59,642 bases of DNA from Gnetum montanum (GCA_015680685.1 MNCI01001868.1:576871-636512); one strand, 5' to 3'. Shown: positions 1-12,283, counted from the stretch's first letter. The notes: generated by a model from the letters alone, not told the origin. A program made the numbers and translations.

Positions 1-639
1 TGGTCAAGTTGCCATTGCTGTTGCTCTTCTTCCTCCTGCTGACGGGCACATTTTTGATTTTTACAAATTATTTATTTTACAAATTTTTGATTTTCATATT
101 TTTCTACTTTTACACCATCTTTATTACCTTTGAACCTTCTTGACTATTTTACATTTTCTTATATATTTTACTTTGTTTGATTTGATTTAAGTGTGATTTT
201 TCTATGTTATTCTCTATGTTTTGGTCGAATATGTTGGGATTATTGAATAGATTCTTTCTGGTTGGTTCTTAACTTTTCATGATCATTAATTAACTGTGGG
301 GCCCATGGACTCTTCCGTTAAGGTTATGCAAGGCAAAAAGGGCATGCACCTACTATGGGGAGGATCCACTTGCATAGCTTTTGGTCTAGTTAGTTAAGGT
401 TCCTTATCTTTGACATTGCTACAATCCTATCTTTTGCATATTCCATTGAGTACTCTACTCAATGCTCCTTAATCTTTCATTTCATTCATCCACTAAATCA
501 AATTTTCTCCATTTTTCCAAATTCATGAGCTTCAACATCCTCTTCTTATGTTTCCATACTACTCTTAGTCTTTTGACCTTTCATTTGACCCCAATTTCAT
601 CCAAAAATTCCTTGTATTATGAAAGTTTGACCAAAGTAA
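1..639. other. AT-rich stretch without a recognisable gene
   Basis: I see no coding region, LTR end or RNA gene here. The T-rich opening (about 40-120) loosely resembles the T-rich tract that follows the gag of the last element in the window (about 59590-59642), so it could be internal sequence of a related element, but the likeness is only compositional. A 62-codon open frame at 462-650 has no recognisable content. Confidence 0.4.
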
Positions 640-651
640 ATGGTGGTTAAT

Positions 652-770
652 AGCTACATCAACAAGGCCTCATCGATGTAGCTGACCACGTTGATGAAGC
701 CCTGTCGATGAGGCCTATTCAACATAGTGTGTACATCCTATATATAACACCAAGCACTTAGGAATTTTTT
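652..770 (+). repeat. 5' LTR relic of element E1 (TGATGAG family)
   Basis: The segment matches the upstream part of the LTR at 4260-5166: both have CTAC-TCAA(C/T)-AGGCCTCATCGATGT, then a CAACA(T)AGTGT motif, then a TATA-like run (TATATATA near 735). The canonical TGATGAG start seen in the other family members is missing, so roughly 20 terminal bases are lost or mutated. TTAAT precedes the match (647-651) and TTAAT also follows the 3' LTR at 5167-5171. That fits a target duplication but is low-complexity and could be chance. The rest of the LTR is not recognisable downstream of about 770. Confidence 0.5.
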
Positions 771-1150
771 GTCATTTTCTCATAATACATGGGAAGTTTT
801 TGTAACTTTTCAGAGCCCAAAACCTTCCAGAGCCCAAAATCACTCTATTTTTTTATCTTGCACTTACTAGAGGTAAGATCTTTAACATGGGGGCCACAAG
901 CCTTAAGGTTTTTGATGAAAATTTTTCTAACTCCTCCAAAGGGTGATAACCTTAATAACATATAAACATAAAATTTTTCAATGGTTAATCCTTCCAACAC
1001 CCTCTAGGATGATTTATTAATGATAATTCATAAATAAATAATAATTGAAATAATTAAATCATCCATAATGACAACATAGCCAAGTGTAACTATCTTGAAG
1101 AGATAAAGGTATCCTAATTTACTTTAAGTTACGCAATGATTGCTAACCCA
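771..1150. other. Decayed E1 interior, no gene seen
   Basis: Between the LTR relic and the first protein-like reading I see AT-rich sequence with no convincing primer site and no open frame. It presumably holds the remains of the 5' LTR and leader of E1. The known gag and pol of the family are absent, so E1 is internally deleted. Confidence 0.35.
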
Positions 1151-2490
1151 GGATCTCATTGTGATTATAGATGGCATCAAAATAGAAGTGCCCACATGAA
1201 GGAGAGTCCTTGTAATGGTCCAAAGCTATAAGAGGCCAATAAGAATGAAATCAAGAACTACAAAAGGTAATCCATGCAATGGGACCTCTTCCAGAGGAGC
1301 TTGAAGTGGAATCTGTTTGATAGATTCTAGAAGAAGTGCCTATAGAATAATCACAATGAGGAGAAGTGCCTAGACATATGCCAAGACTTATGGTAACTTT
1401 GAATTGGACCTATCTTGATATCATTAGGTCTCGAGAAGTTCAACAATCTATTCTTTAAGAGATCAACTTCAAGAAATTTTTGGAGAAATCTCTAGAGGAT
1501 GTCAAGACACAATTGCAAGCCTCTCCCATGTGGCTAGTAATCACATCTAGTGGGGAATGGTACATGGGAGAGACATATCTCTTCTAGAGTAGCTGAAGGC
1601 TATGGTCCATTGTAAAAATCAAGGACATTTAAGTATCCTACTTGGTCGAAGCTATCGCATAGGCACTTGGGTTGCCTGATACTTGAACATGACTGGAAAA
1701 ACTATCCATGAAAGGTGATCCTAAAGCCAAGAGAAAGTGGACCCAACAATGTTACAAGGCTAACCATAAGGAGTATGTTGCACTCACACTAGTGGAGCGA
1801 ATTTATTTCAAACTTGTGCCCTATTACCTTAACCCAATGGTGAGGCCAAGTAAGGTGATTGCCTTCTCTACTTGAGCATGCAATACTCTAAGAAAATTTT
1901 TTTTATCAACCTTCCACAACTGATCTACTTAGAGATTGAGAAGTGCTTCAAGGAAAAAAATGTGGAAGGAAGACCCTACCCATTCTGTGGCTTATTAGGA
2001 AACTTTGCAAAAGGGTAGACATTGTTCACTACTCCAACAATACCATTAGACATGCCCCATTGGCCTTATGGTCTAAGATTATGAAAGATAAAATGCCAAA
2101 AATGATCGAAGAAGAGGAGTAGCCACCACCACCACTCACTCAGGAAACAACACTAGAGGCCCACACAACCATTGAGCAGCTACAAAAAATTTGAGACTAA
2201 CTTTTGAGTGAACAAGAGAAACGTGTAGGAATGTGTGGGGTAGATCCATCTATGTATTGGCTTATGATGAGTCACCTTAATCAGGTGGCCCAAACAATTA
2301 GCCAGATGGATAGGGGTGATCCAATCTTCTCTACCCAACGAACGTAGCTACCTATGAGATCAAATCCTAATGCTCGAGATGTAATAGTGTCATTATTGCA
2401 ATACCATTTATTCCCAAAAATATTTAGGAATGTTGCTACCTTCTTAGTGCATTTGGAGAAGGTGAAGAGGAAATTGTCTTAGTGATGTAG
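1150..2490 (+). pseudogene. Unrecognised long ORF of element E1, N-terminal part (broken)
   Basis: A protein-like reading survives through many stops and at least two frame changes. An ATG at 1378 opens MPRLMVTLNWTYLDII, then a stretch rich in charged and aromatic residues (SPMWLVITSSGEWYMGETYLF). Around 1640-1880 another frame carries KRKWTQQCYKANHKEYVALT and VERIYFKLVPYYLNPMV. Around 2080-2400 there is a proline/glutamate run (EEE-PPPPLTQE) followed by MYWLMMSHLNQVAQTISQMD. The stops are mostly TAG, TGA or TAA where glutamine, tryptophan or arginine would fit, as in methylation decay. I do not recognise the family: it is not gag, protease, RT, RNase H or integrase. It lies between an LTR relic and a polypurine tract plus 3' LTR, the place where plant Ty3 elements carry extra or env-position ORFs. 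A captured host gene fragment is the alternative. Confidence 0.5.
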
Positions 2491-4250
2491 CACCATGGGT
2501 AGGAGACAACAGCTGAAGTGGTTGTTGATTGTGTTACTGAAGCATTGAATTCACCCATGGTGTTTGTACTAGATGTATCTACACTTCAAGACATGCATAT
2601 GTTTGCAAGCATAATCAATAGAAAGTTAGATGTAGCCAAGGATGAAAAGTTGCTAGAAAAATTGGTGGGAATTAGGCAGTCGACTCTAGACATCTTTGAT
2701 CTTCCAGAAGACATCATTGTAACCTAGTTAGAGCTACTAAATGCAAGGGGAAAATGCATTATTATGGAGGGGCAACTTGAAATATCCCAAGAACAAAATC
2801 AAAACTTGGCCATGGAGGATGTCGAACTACATGCCTAACTTGCATATCCTATGATCCTTAGCCCAACAGTAATAAGAGATGAAACTTTCCAACAACGTTA
2901 AGAATGATTTTGGAAGGCTGAGAAGGGGGTAGTAATAACCATCTTTAAATAGTCCATAGCTAAAGCTGAAATGTATATAATTCAAAAGGACTTGGACAAG
3001 ATGTGCTAGGAGAATGAAACTCTAACTACATATGGAATTATCGCTTAAGAAATGTTGATTCTTAGAAGGATCAAATGAAGAAATTTATTCATCAATGGTA
3101 GTAGCAGCTTGCTAGGGTGAAAAATAAACTAAGGAAATTGCCATAGAAAATCACAATCTTTTAATGAAAGAAGTATGCACCTTATGCTAGAAATTTTCCA
3201 TTGAGATTGCCACTTGCAAGAATGAGGCCCTCAAGTTTGAAAAAGTAAAAAACTACTACAAAGACTAGGTTGGCTTACAAAAGGAAGTAAATGAGAAACA
3301 CATTCATATGGTGAAGGTGAAACTAAATGAAGCCCTCTAGCAACTCCAACAAGGAAGAGAAATGTGGCAACCCATCATTGATGAGATCAATGCCTATAAT
3401 AAAGCAAAGATTCACTTGAAGGAGTTACAAATCAAAGAGATGATAGAGTATATGGAGTTGGCTAATCTCTATTATGCAAACCTAGTAATGCTAACTACTG
3501 GATGGTTGTGGTTAGAGTTAGAAAAGAAAGTGGCTAGCTGATATCTATTATACAAGGTTGAGTTCAAGCACCATAAACATGCCAAAAAAAAAGCTTGAGA
3601 CTACAAATGCCAAACTTGAAGGTCTCAGAGTAAGGTTTAGAGACCAATGATCAATTGCTAAGAACCTAGCTAGATGGATGAATAACCACTAGTAGTTGAA
3701 AGACATAGTCAAGGTGTTCAATATTGAACACAAACAATTCACTGCCTAGTTTGTTAATGCTAAGGAGCTATTTGTAGCAATACCATGTCCCTAGGATGTG
3801 CCCATTCCAACCCACATTAGTGAAGCTACATGGATGATGCACAATCCTAGGAGTAAGGAGGAGAAAATGAAAGCACAATTGGATGCTTTCTCCCTCCTGC
3901 CTAAAGTTGTAGTAGTAGCAAGATAACCACAACCATCTCAAGCATCACTCATGTGTGAAGGTAGTGAAGGTTCCTATAAACCTTAGGAATCACCACTTCT
4001 TGCGATCATCTCATTTTCTTCAACAGCTTCACAACATCAAGGAACATGCTATCCATTTTGAAGAGTTGTATCATGGTGTTCAATTTTGTGTCCTAAACAC
4101 TGTCATTCTTTGTAATGTGTTGATCCATACAACCGAGCACTCCATTTTTTGTCAAGTTATTCAGTTTGTTTTGTTTGAAGAAAAGTCAATCAATAATCCC
4201 ATACCTTTTCAATTTTTTCAAAGAACTCAAGGATGAGTTTTCATTCAGTT
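2491..4250 (+). pseudogene. Unrecognised ORF of element E1, C-terminal coiled-coil part (broken)
   Basis: This appears to continue the preceding ORF. A frame open at 2518-2727 reads VVDCVTEALNSPMVFVLDVS and ends in a TAG where glutamine would fit. Downstream, about 2740-3700 is dense in Glu, Lys, Gln, Leu and Asn with heptad-like spacing (for example EGQLEISQEQNQNLAMED and KELQIKEMIEYMELANLYYA), which suggests a long coiled coil, broken by stops and frameshifts. The reading runs to about 4240, within 20 bases of the polypurine tract, so the ORF probably ended just before the 3' LTR. Together with the upstream part it would be about 900-1000 codons. No catalytic motif, zinc finger or membrane segment is obvious. 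Function is unknown; a structural or accessory retroelement protein is one reading and a transduced host fragment another. Confidence 0.45.
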
Positions 4251-4259
4251 GTGGGGGTA
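4249..4259 (+). other. Polypurine tract of E1
   Basis: A TTGTGGGGGTA tract directly precedes the TGATGAG start of the 3' LTR, the expected place for plus-strand priming. It fixes the plus orientation of E1. Confidence 0.6.
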
Positions 4260-5166
4260 TGATGAGTCATGTTCAGTTGGCTACGTCAATGAGGCCTCAT
4301 CGATGTGGCCTAGTCAATGCATCTTACCATGTGTCAACAAGGCCTTGTCAACATAGTGTTGGTTTTTGGCTATAAATACATGCATATAGCTACATTTATG
4401 GTAATTATAAATTGTATTTTCAATGAACCTCTTGCGCTTTTTCAATTTAAAAATTAGAATTTTTTCCCTGAGTGCTTGTAGTAGGAGTTATTAAGTGTAT
4501 GGATCTTTGTTTGAGCATTATTGTACCTAAGAACGACCATGTGTGTAGTAATAAAGATGAGCTTTTTGATAAACCTTGTAGCACTTTGGATAGATTAGCT
4601 ATTTCAATTATGCATTCAATGTTTTTAATTATTCATTAAATTTTTTCCATTAATTATTAAATGTTTTCTAGTTATTACATCAATGAAGCAATTAAGCCAA
4701 ATAGATTACATACATAAGTACAACTACTTTAAGTAGAACACATATTCACTTGGTAATCCCAGTAGTGTTATTACTTGGTATGCCCAGCAGCATAGCACTT
4801 GATCACCCAATAGTGGATATGTGCATTTAGGATGCGTATAGAAAGTGAGATTGGATGCTTATGTTAGGAATAGTTAAATGTTAGTTAATTAGTTAATTTG
4901 GTTTAGTTAATCCAATTCCTCTTATCTACATTTTTGAGCACCAAACTATGAAACATAAAATGATAAAAATTAGATGCCTCAGTTACACTTAACCATACCA
5001 ACATATGTCACAAGTGTAATTGGGAAGATAATGATTGATCTTAAGGTAAGATTCACTTCCTAAAGGATTGGTGCATTAGAAATGATAAAGTCTACAAAAT
5101 TTGACCAGAGTGCATGTGAATGCTTTATGATTTGTATGGTTGGGCATACGGGTACATTGTTGATCA
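4260..5166 (+). mobile_element. 3' LTR of element E1 (907 bp)
   Basis: It starts TGATGAGTCAT after a polypurine tract and ends near TTGTTGATCA. Its layout parallels the LTRs at 7508-8417 (minus) and 56536-57467: a repeat-bearing U3, a TATAAATA box about 110 bases in, then the shared block GGTAATCCCAGTAGTG...TTACTTGGT near 4753-4800 and the terminal block GTATGGTTGGGC-TACGGGTAC near 5136-5155, which aligns with GTATGGTTGAGTGTAGGGGTAC at 57432-57453. The end is placed by this alignment and is uncertain by a few bases. It abuts the minus-strand gag relic of E2, so E1 may have inserted into E2. Confidence 0.75.
4371..4378 (+). promoter_or_regulatory. TATA box of E1 LTR
   Basis: TATAAATA lies 111 bases after the LTR start, matching the position and sequence of the boxes in the sister LTRs (minus strand near 8260, plus strand 56668). 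Confidence 0.6.
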
Positions 5167-7383
5167 TTAATAGTACTAGATTCATCACTTCTATTAGGTG
5201 TTGGAGTAACAATAGATGTTAGCCCTTGCGTAGGATCAGAGGACATTGGTTGTGGAAGGAAGGGTGTTGCACTTGATTGACATTGTACTAGTTTGGATAA
5301 GTTAGTAGGCCCACAAGTGTTGTGCTTATGCATGGGAATCATCCTAAAGAAAGGGTGATTCTGAGATTGTGGTGGAGATCTACTAGCAATATCATTTCTG
5401 TGTATGTTCGCAGCATAAGTGACATTCTCTTGTTGATGTCATGGTGTTGAACCTTCTTGTATTGCTAGTGGTGACATATGATGGAGGGAAGTATGAGAAT
5501 ATCGAGGATATGATGAAGGATGAGAGGTGTGAGATGGTGATTCTTTAGAAAATGTCACAAGTCAATGATATTTGGGAGAGTGGTAATAACGATTTGAAGT
5601 AGAGGAGGTAGAACTAGTCAAGGAAATAGGTTGTTGAACATAATATCCACATGAGTTCAGCTAGTAGTAAGGGTAGTACTAGTTTGATGATGGCCTCCCC
5701 CATGACTATGGGTTTTTCCATTGCATTGGATGATAGTGTTGAGGTCGGTAAGAAATCCTACTAGGATGGTACGGTTGGTTGTAGGACTATCTATAATTAC
5801 CTTGTGAGAAAGGTAATTTTCTAGGCATTTGCTTTTGTACAAACTTGGGATTCAATGAAAAATTCCAATACTCATGTAGATGTAACATGATTTGGAAATA
5901 GCCCTTTGGATGATTATATAGGCAAATGTCACATCCATCATCTTCTTCTATGGTTGATTCTATAGCCTCTTCTTCTACAACAATTTTCCCTATTTGCTGA
6001 TAAGTGTTCCTAGTTGTTTCTTAGTCCTTCTTCCTCTATTCATTGTGATTACCTAATTCATTTTGTGTTACCTTCTCCTCTACAATTTCTACAAAGGTTA
6101 TAGCCTTTTCATTTATCCCCTCAAACATCCTATCTAGTCGTACCTAGAGTTCATTAAGAGATTGTTGTAGTGGCAAGGTTTGTTGTAAAATCACCTCATC
6201 AAGAGCTACCTCCTATATATATGGACCCTTTTCTTTTGAAGATTTGGATCCCAGTGATATTTCTCAACATTCTCTCATTTACATAGCTCTTCTTTTTCTT
6301 TTGCCACTTACTCAATTAGCCTTTATATTTGATTGGCTTTTAGTTCATATAATTGACCTTGAGCATACATCCCAAGGGTCTCCTTCATTTCATTATGAAG
6401 CCCATCTATGATGTGGAAAAGTTGCTCTTTTTGAGAGAAATCATGGCAAGGACATCTATGTAGTAGCAAATAGTATCTATCCAATGCCACATCCAAGGGT
6501 TCATGATTTTCTTGCTTCCACCCTTGGATTTATTTTCTTAGGTTGGACACTCTTGCATAGGCTTGGTATTTTTCATTTAAACGTTCTACCATTATAGACC
6601 ACTGGTGGATGGAACTTGGTTCCAACAACCTATACCAACTTTCATCTTTGTCTATTAGTGTCCTAGAGAAGAGCTTAAGATTTTGCCACTTATTTTCAAT
6701 ATTTTGCAAGGCACAAGCACCATGGAAGGCTTGTAAGTGATGTTGTGGATCAGAATCATAGCCTCCCACAAATTTAGGGATGTTATACATATCAATCCTT
6801 TTGATGAAACTTTCCTTGTGATGCCTATGGGGTATCTTAACTACCTCTATGATATGCATTAGGCTCTTAGTAGCCAACCAGGGTTCACTATCATTAGACA
6901 TGTCAAGGTGAAAATTTTTATTTTTATTTGTCTAATTATGATGATTTTGTCTATGTTCATTTTGATGTCTTTGATTTTTCCCTTGGGTTTGATTTTTATT
7001 CTTATTTTGACCCCATAGTGGAGCTTGATCTCTATACCTACGTTCATCTTCATCAGAACTAGATGTTGAAGAAGAAGAGGAAGATGAGGAACTGGGAGGA
7101 TTGTCATGGCTTTGATGCTATTCTCCATAGTCCCTTGATTTAACCTTTTTAGGTTTTGAGGAGGCCCTAGGCCTTGAGGCCTCCCTTGGTCTAGGACTTC
7201 ATCTTCTCTAGGGTTGTCTTTCTTAGATGAATTAATCTTTGAGTGTCGTTTGGGTGGTCATGAACATATGAAACCCTTGCATAAGGTTGGTTACTCCAGT
7301 TTTCTTCAACATATATCTTGTTAGTTCTCCAATGAATTTTCTCTTCATATAATGCATTATCGCTTCCTTGTGAAAGAGACATT
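5167..7383 (-). pseudogene. gag: gag relic of Ty3-type element E2
   Basis: This is the structural (capsid) polyprotein gene of a Ty3 LTR retrotransposon, on the minus strand, broken into several frames. The start is at 7382 (MSLSQGSDNALYEEK). A conserved capsid block at 6901-6530 reads FVGGYDSDPQHHLQAF and WYRLLEPSSIHQWSIMVE, which aligns with FSGGYDLDPHQHLLAF and WYRSLKPNSIQC in the gag of E6 (57752-58063). The C-terminal third (about 5900-5170) is rich in Pro, Tyr, His and Gln, as in E6. At least three frameshifts and many stops are present. Downstream (lower coordinates) it ends at the E1 LTR, so protease and pol are missing here. It follows its own primer site and LTR in the expected order. 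Confidence 0.8.
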
Positions 7384-7488
7384 GTTGTTGGTGTATGATG
7401 TATGTGACTTAGTATTTTCCCAAAGATGGTTCGTTAATGCATTTATAGTGATTTTGTATGATATAAATCATCTAGATAACTAGCACCA

Positions 7489-7506
7489 TCCCCAAAAATG
7501 ATGTCA
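7489..7506 (-). other. Primer binding site of E2 (decayed tRNA-Asp type)
   Basis: On the minus strand TGACATCATTTTTGGGGA follows the LTR end. It aligns base for base with TGGCGTCGTTGCCGGGGA of E6 (57469-57486), itself one change from TGGCGCCGTTGCCGGGGA, the complement of the plant tRNA-Asp 3' end. Most of the differences are what cytosine deamination would produce. Confidence 0.7.
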
Positions 7507-7507
7507 A

Positions 7508-8417
7508 TGGTGAGTGACAAGGTACTGCCTATGCCCAACCATACAAATCACAAGTGTTCATGCATGATCTAGTTGAATTCTATGGATGGGACTAGTTGTG
7601 GCATTTAGGTCATTATACCTTGATCATAGTTCATTGTCTTCCCACTTGGACTAGTGGTAGCTTTTTCACGTATGGTTTAGTCTAGAGTGAGGCATATGAT
7701 TCTTGATGTTGTTATGGCCTTATGCTACTCCTAATGATAATAAAGAAATCATTTGTTTAAATGAATCAACAATGGAAAGTAAAGTCTAAACTAGCCTACA
7801 GTCAATGAGTGTCTATTCCTAGCTTCCCATACACATCTTGAACCCATGTATCCACTACTAGGATTACCAAGCACTATGCTACTAGGCGAACCAAGTAATA
7901 ACGCTGCTAGGATTCCCAAGTGAATATGTGTTTATGTTTGAAACTGGTTGTACTCATTCCACCAATTCATTAATATGCATGGAAATGTAAATATTAACTA
8001 AGTACATGGAATATAAATTTCATTTAAAGTAAATTTAATCTAATTCAAAGTGTTGCAATGAATAAGAATCAATCTCTATCTTATTATCATTCATTGACTG
8101 TGTCTAGGTATATTTCCATTCGAATAAGACACTATACAACTAACTTAGATCCACACTACAGGCACTCACTAACTGTTCTCTAAGATTATGAAATAAAACT
8201 ACAAGAGTTCAGCTACTCTATTGACAAAAGAATTGCATAAACACAACTATGAGCACGTATTTATATAGGAAAATAGACACTACATTGATAGGGCCTTGTT
8301 ATCAGAGCCTTGCTGTTGGAGCGTAGATATTGGGGCTAGGATATCAGGGCTAAGATATTAGAGCCAACCAAAAAGTTCACATTTTATCAGATAACCTAGC
8401 CAATTGATGATTCATCA
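7508..8417 (-). mobile_element. 5' LTR of element E2 (910 bp)
   Basis: On the minus strand it runs from TGATGAATCATC (ending at 8417) to CTCACCA (7508), an inverted-end pair like TGATGAG...CTCATCA in E6. It holds a TATA box near 8260, the block CTTGGGAATCCTAGCAG...TTACTTGGTTCG (about 7885-7922) shared with the E1 and E6 LTRs, and ends two bases from the primer site. In U3 it has repeated TATC/GATATC motifs (about 8310-8365), a counterpart of the GATATC cluster in E6. Divergence from E6 is high, with most CpG lost. Confidence 0.8.
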
Positions 8418-8424
8418 CCAGTTT

Positions 8425-8800
8425 TCTGTACAAGCCTATAAATCATGCACCCACTACCAAGATTACAAGAAATTACATGTTTAACTTTGAAGTTGGTCAT
8501 GCTCATTTTGCCAAGTTACTAAAATGCTTGGAAGTGTAAAGCATTATACCAAGTTTATTGGAAAGTAAGCACCATGAAAATAAATCCTATAAAGTAAATT
8601 TAAACTAAGTCAAAATGCTACAATCAAAGAGAATCAATTTTGATCTTTATTATTATGTATAAAATACATTTAGGTACATTCCAATCAAATAAGGCCTTTG
8701 GATGACTCAAAACCATGATGTAGGCACTCGTTGACTATTTCTAGAAATCAAGAAAATAAATTGATAGAATTTTGATAATAACATATTAATTATAGCATTT
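8425..8800 (-). repeat. Second partial LTR copy of the E1/E2/E6 family
   Basis: The sequence parallels the middle of the E2 LTR at about 7850-8215 in the same orientation. Shared anchors in order are CCACTAC-AGGATTAC(C)AAG, GTTG(G)TCATGCTCATT, ATGC(T/A)TGGAA(G)TGTAAA, AAAGTAAATTTAA, GAATCAAT and GGCACTC(A/G)(C/T)TGACT. It lacks both LTR ends and starts within 10 bases of the E2 LTR start. It is a truncated older copy, either a tandem remnant or the target into which E2 inserted. Confidence 0.7.
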
Positions 8801-11800
8801 AATTTAATATGAGGACTTGTTTATAGACATTTATTACCACTATAGCTTTGCATCTATGATGTTATAATTGCAATGTTACAACCCGTTTAATAATTATTTA
8901 CTATACCTTCCTAATTGACTAGAAACTTGTTCTTCACTTGAATAAAATTGGGATGGAGTTATGATAAAAATTATGGGAGTAATACTTGATGGACTAACTA
9001 AATAATGAACTATAAAAAATGACTTGAGTGCCACATTACAAAATTTTATTCAAGTAGACTTACAAAGAATAATAAAAAGATACCTGAATAGACATAAGAA
9101 ACCTACAAAATTTTAGGAAATTTAAAATTACCATAGATAAGTCTTTAAGTAGTTCCAGATTATGGTGGTTCTTCTTATGTTGGTAGCTCTTATTGTTGAT
9201 TCACTTTCACTACTCTCTTCACGTGAAAATGATTCAAGAGCATTTAGAATTTTTCCTTTTTAGTCTATGAGACATTAACTATCCAAGAAAGCTTGGCTAG
9301 GTGTTAGTTATATCCCATAGACATGGTAGATCAAAAAACATTTTTTTGGCCTAAAAAAACCAAGAAAAAAATGCGATGTGGTCAACCTTGAATTCTTGCA
9401 CTTGTTCCTTAAGCTCCTAGTAGTCATCCATTTTTTTCATCTAGTTCTAAGCTCCATCTCTTAATCCTATATAATGTACTTTGACAACCTTCAACTTAAC
9501 ATTAGTAATTTTTTGCTTCTTATTGGTCTCATTATGGAGTTTATGCTCACATTCATAGAGAGAACATGATAATGAATCTTTTCTCTAACTCACTCCTTAG
9601 CCTACCTACTGTAAACATGGTAAGATTAACATATTATAAGTTAGCTAGCTTCATGTATATTATCCTATCCTCAATTTGTAGTTCTTTATTCTTTAGCTTT
9701 ATTTGATTGAATATATTAAATTTGAAACTAAATATTTTATTACATCTGTAGAAAAAATAATCTATTGAACAAAAAGTACATTTATATTATAGAAAATAGA
9801 AATAGATTCAATGAAGTGACTAAGTACCATTGGATGTAAAAATAAGTCATACAAGCTTTTTTCTACAATATATTTTTTTGGTGATTAATTAAAGAATAAA
9901 TAAGAAATATGTGGTACTCATCCTTAAGAGTTATTGATTCACAAATTCTGCATGTATATTCTTCTCTAAGAAGATTAATTCATCTTTCATTTTTTATCTT
10001 GAGTTGATGTGAACTCTCACAAGAATCTTGCTAATTAACCTATGAGATTTTTTTGAAATTTTAGCTATAAGATATAGAAATTATAAATCAAGCTAATTAC
10101 CTCTAATGTGGTCTAAGTAAAAGTTTTTCTTAGCAATTGTTGTTTAACTAGTTTATATATGTATTTAGGATTATATTGCACTACTTCCAATGAGAGATTC
10201 CATGTTTTTAGCCATTTTAATTCTTGAAAATATCATCCTTATTCTTCTGTATTTTTAAAAACTACTTTGGAAAATTTGACTTACTCAGCTTCTAGTAAAC
10301 TATATATATAGCTTTTGAATTGTCAAACTACTTTAGCTTCTAATGGGAGTAAACCATATTTCAAAAGTAACATATGGTAAGGTGTTTATAGCTTCACCTT
10401 TAATTCATTTAATGGAAATATTTTTTTCACCCTAACTTGCTAATTTTTGTACTACGACTTGGTCTCCATGTGATACATAATAGTCTAAAATATTTGTATT
10501 TATTCCATTAATGACAACTTTCTTGATAGTTTTGAAAGTTTTTTAGAAGGAATCATTAAATTTATTCTTTTCTAGTTTGATTTCCTTTTTATTGATCTTC
10601 TTCTAAAGGTTAACTTAACCTCTAAAGTGTTCTTTGAATTATCATTATCTCCTTGCCTCATTCTTCCCTTATTCAATATTAATTATAGATTGTTATTACA
10701 CTATGTGAATCTTCTCCATGGAGAGGTTTCTATTTTTCCTAATCAATTGCTTAATTTTAAAATTAAAATTTTCCAATTAATTTCAAAGATAATTAAGACA
10801 TTTCTTCATTTTTTTTTTCTTCACCTTTTTCAATCTCCATTTTTTCATAATAAGGCCTTCATTCTCTTTTTGTAACATGGTGATTAACTTTTGCAATATA
10901 TCTAACTTTGCATCTTCTATTAATACATCCCATATTTACTTTTATTTTTTCATCTTAACTTATTATTATAAATTATGCATGATGTTATGTGTCTCAAGTC
11001 TATTTTAGTTACTTATTTGTAAATCTTTGTTTGTAGATTATGTACCATGTTGACCATGTGGTCTATATGGTTTAGGGTTAAGTACATACAAATATTCTTT
11101 AGATAATAATATGCATACCCATGTGCATGTGTACAAACTAGTGGATTTGCGTATTTAAATCCTTTGATGTGGCATTATGCATAGGAAAAAGATGCTTTTT
11201 TTGGTTGGGTGATTTATGGGTATTAAGAATAGAAGAAGGTGATGTCATCATTGATGAGCCACATTAGTATGTGAAGTAGTAGCCCCTTCATTTCCCACTC
11301 TCTCACATTATATAAATATGTGCTTGTTTGATGCTTAAATTCAAGAGAGAGACATCCAAATTCTACTAATTTTTTTTGTTTAATTTACTATTTTCATTGT
11401 GTTGAAGTCTTTAAGAGTTTTTTTCTCTACATTTATCTCATTCTCTCAATGATTTGCTTTCATTGAAGCTATTATAAGCTCTTAATTCTCTCATATTACT
11501 CACATTCTCTCATTCATAGCTCTCAAGGTTACATTTGGCTCTCATTCTTGCAAAAATTCACATTCTCATAATAAATCTATATTTTTACACGAAATCTCTC
11601 AATATATCAGTTTATTTTTGTAAGCATTTCACAATTTGAGCTCTAAATTTGTTTAGTTAACCAATTTTAATAGTTTTAAGGGTTTGAAATAAATTTAATT
11701 GAATCTATTGATTTTAAATATTTTAACACAATCTAAGGATAAATATTGATGTTTTGAAGTAGTCTAAGTCATTCTCAAAGTTTGTAGAAATGTTTTCCCT

Positions 11801-12283
11801 TGTTTTTATATATAGAGCAAGCCTAAAGTTTTTCATTCTATGTGTTTTAGCAATTTCTATAGAACCATGACCTAGCCATAACCTCAGCACACCTTATGGT
11901 GAGATTAATTTTTAATATCAGTTAGACCACAACTTATGTTCAACTTATGATTGGCCTTCCTTATAGATTACTACTTGTAGTCGACTTGTGGTCATTTGCA
12001 TTTTGAGCATGACCCATGGCAAGCTTGTCATGATTTATTTATTGTAAGCCACAACTTATGGTGTACTCTTAGTTTGTAATTCTAATAACCATAATATTCT
12101 TTTTAAGCTTAGAAATTTAGTAGTACATTTTTGTATCAATCACAACTAATGGTAATCTCATGGTCTCTAACCATGAATCATGGAAGAAATATCATGACTT
12201 GTGATATTCTTTAAGTTGATTTTCTCTCTATTTTCTACTTACTAAGACTTATGTCATAAGACCATGACCTACCTAAAACTCAT
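8801..12283. other. 3.5 kb AT-rich sequence, no gene recognised
   Basis: No open frame of interest on either strand; the longest (10627-10875) is a low-complexity Phe/Leu-rich translation of T-rich DNA. A TATATAAATA box near 11308-11317 is followed by a CT-rich leader (11340-11600), the look of an LTR or RNA polymerase II promoter, but I could not pair it with a second copy. Around 11850-12290 short variants of ACCATGACCTA-CC and CTTATG-GT recur on both strands, an irregular degenerate repeat. The rest shows nothing I can name. Confidence 0.4.

Noticed and set aside
5076-5342. Minus-strand 88-codon frame as a single gag piece
   Set aside because: It runs across the E1 LTR end (5166), so its last part is LTR sequence and only the part above that belongs to E2 gag.
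11225-11400. An LTR start (GATGAGCCACATT) with TATA box at about 11308
   Set aside because: It resembles the E1/E6 LTR layout, but downstream blocks shared by that family are missing and no partner copy was found.
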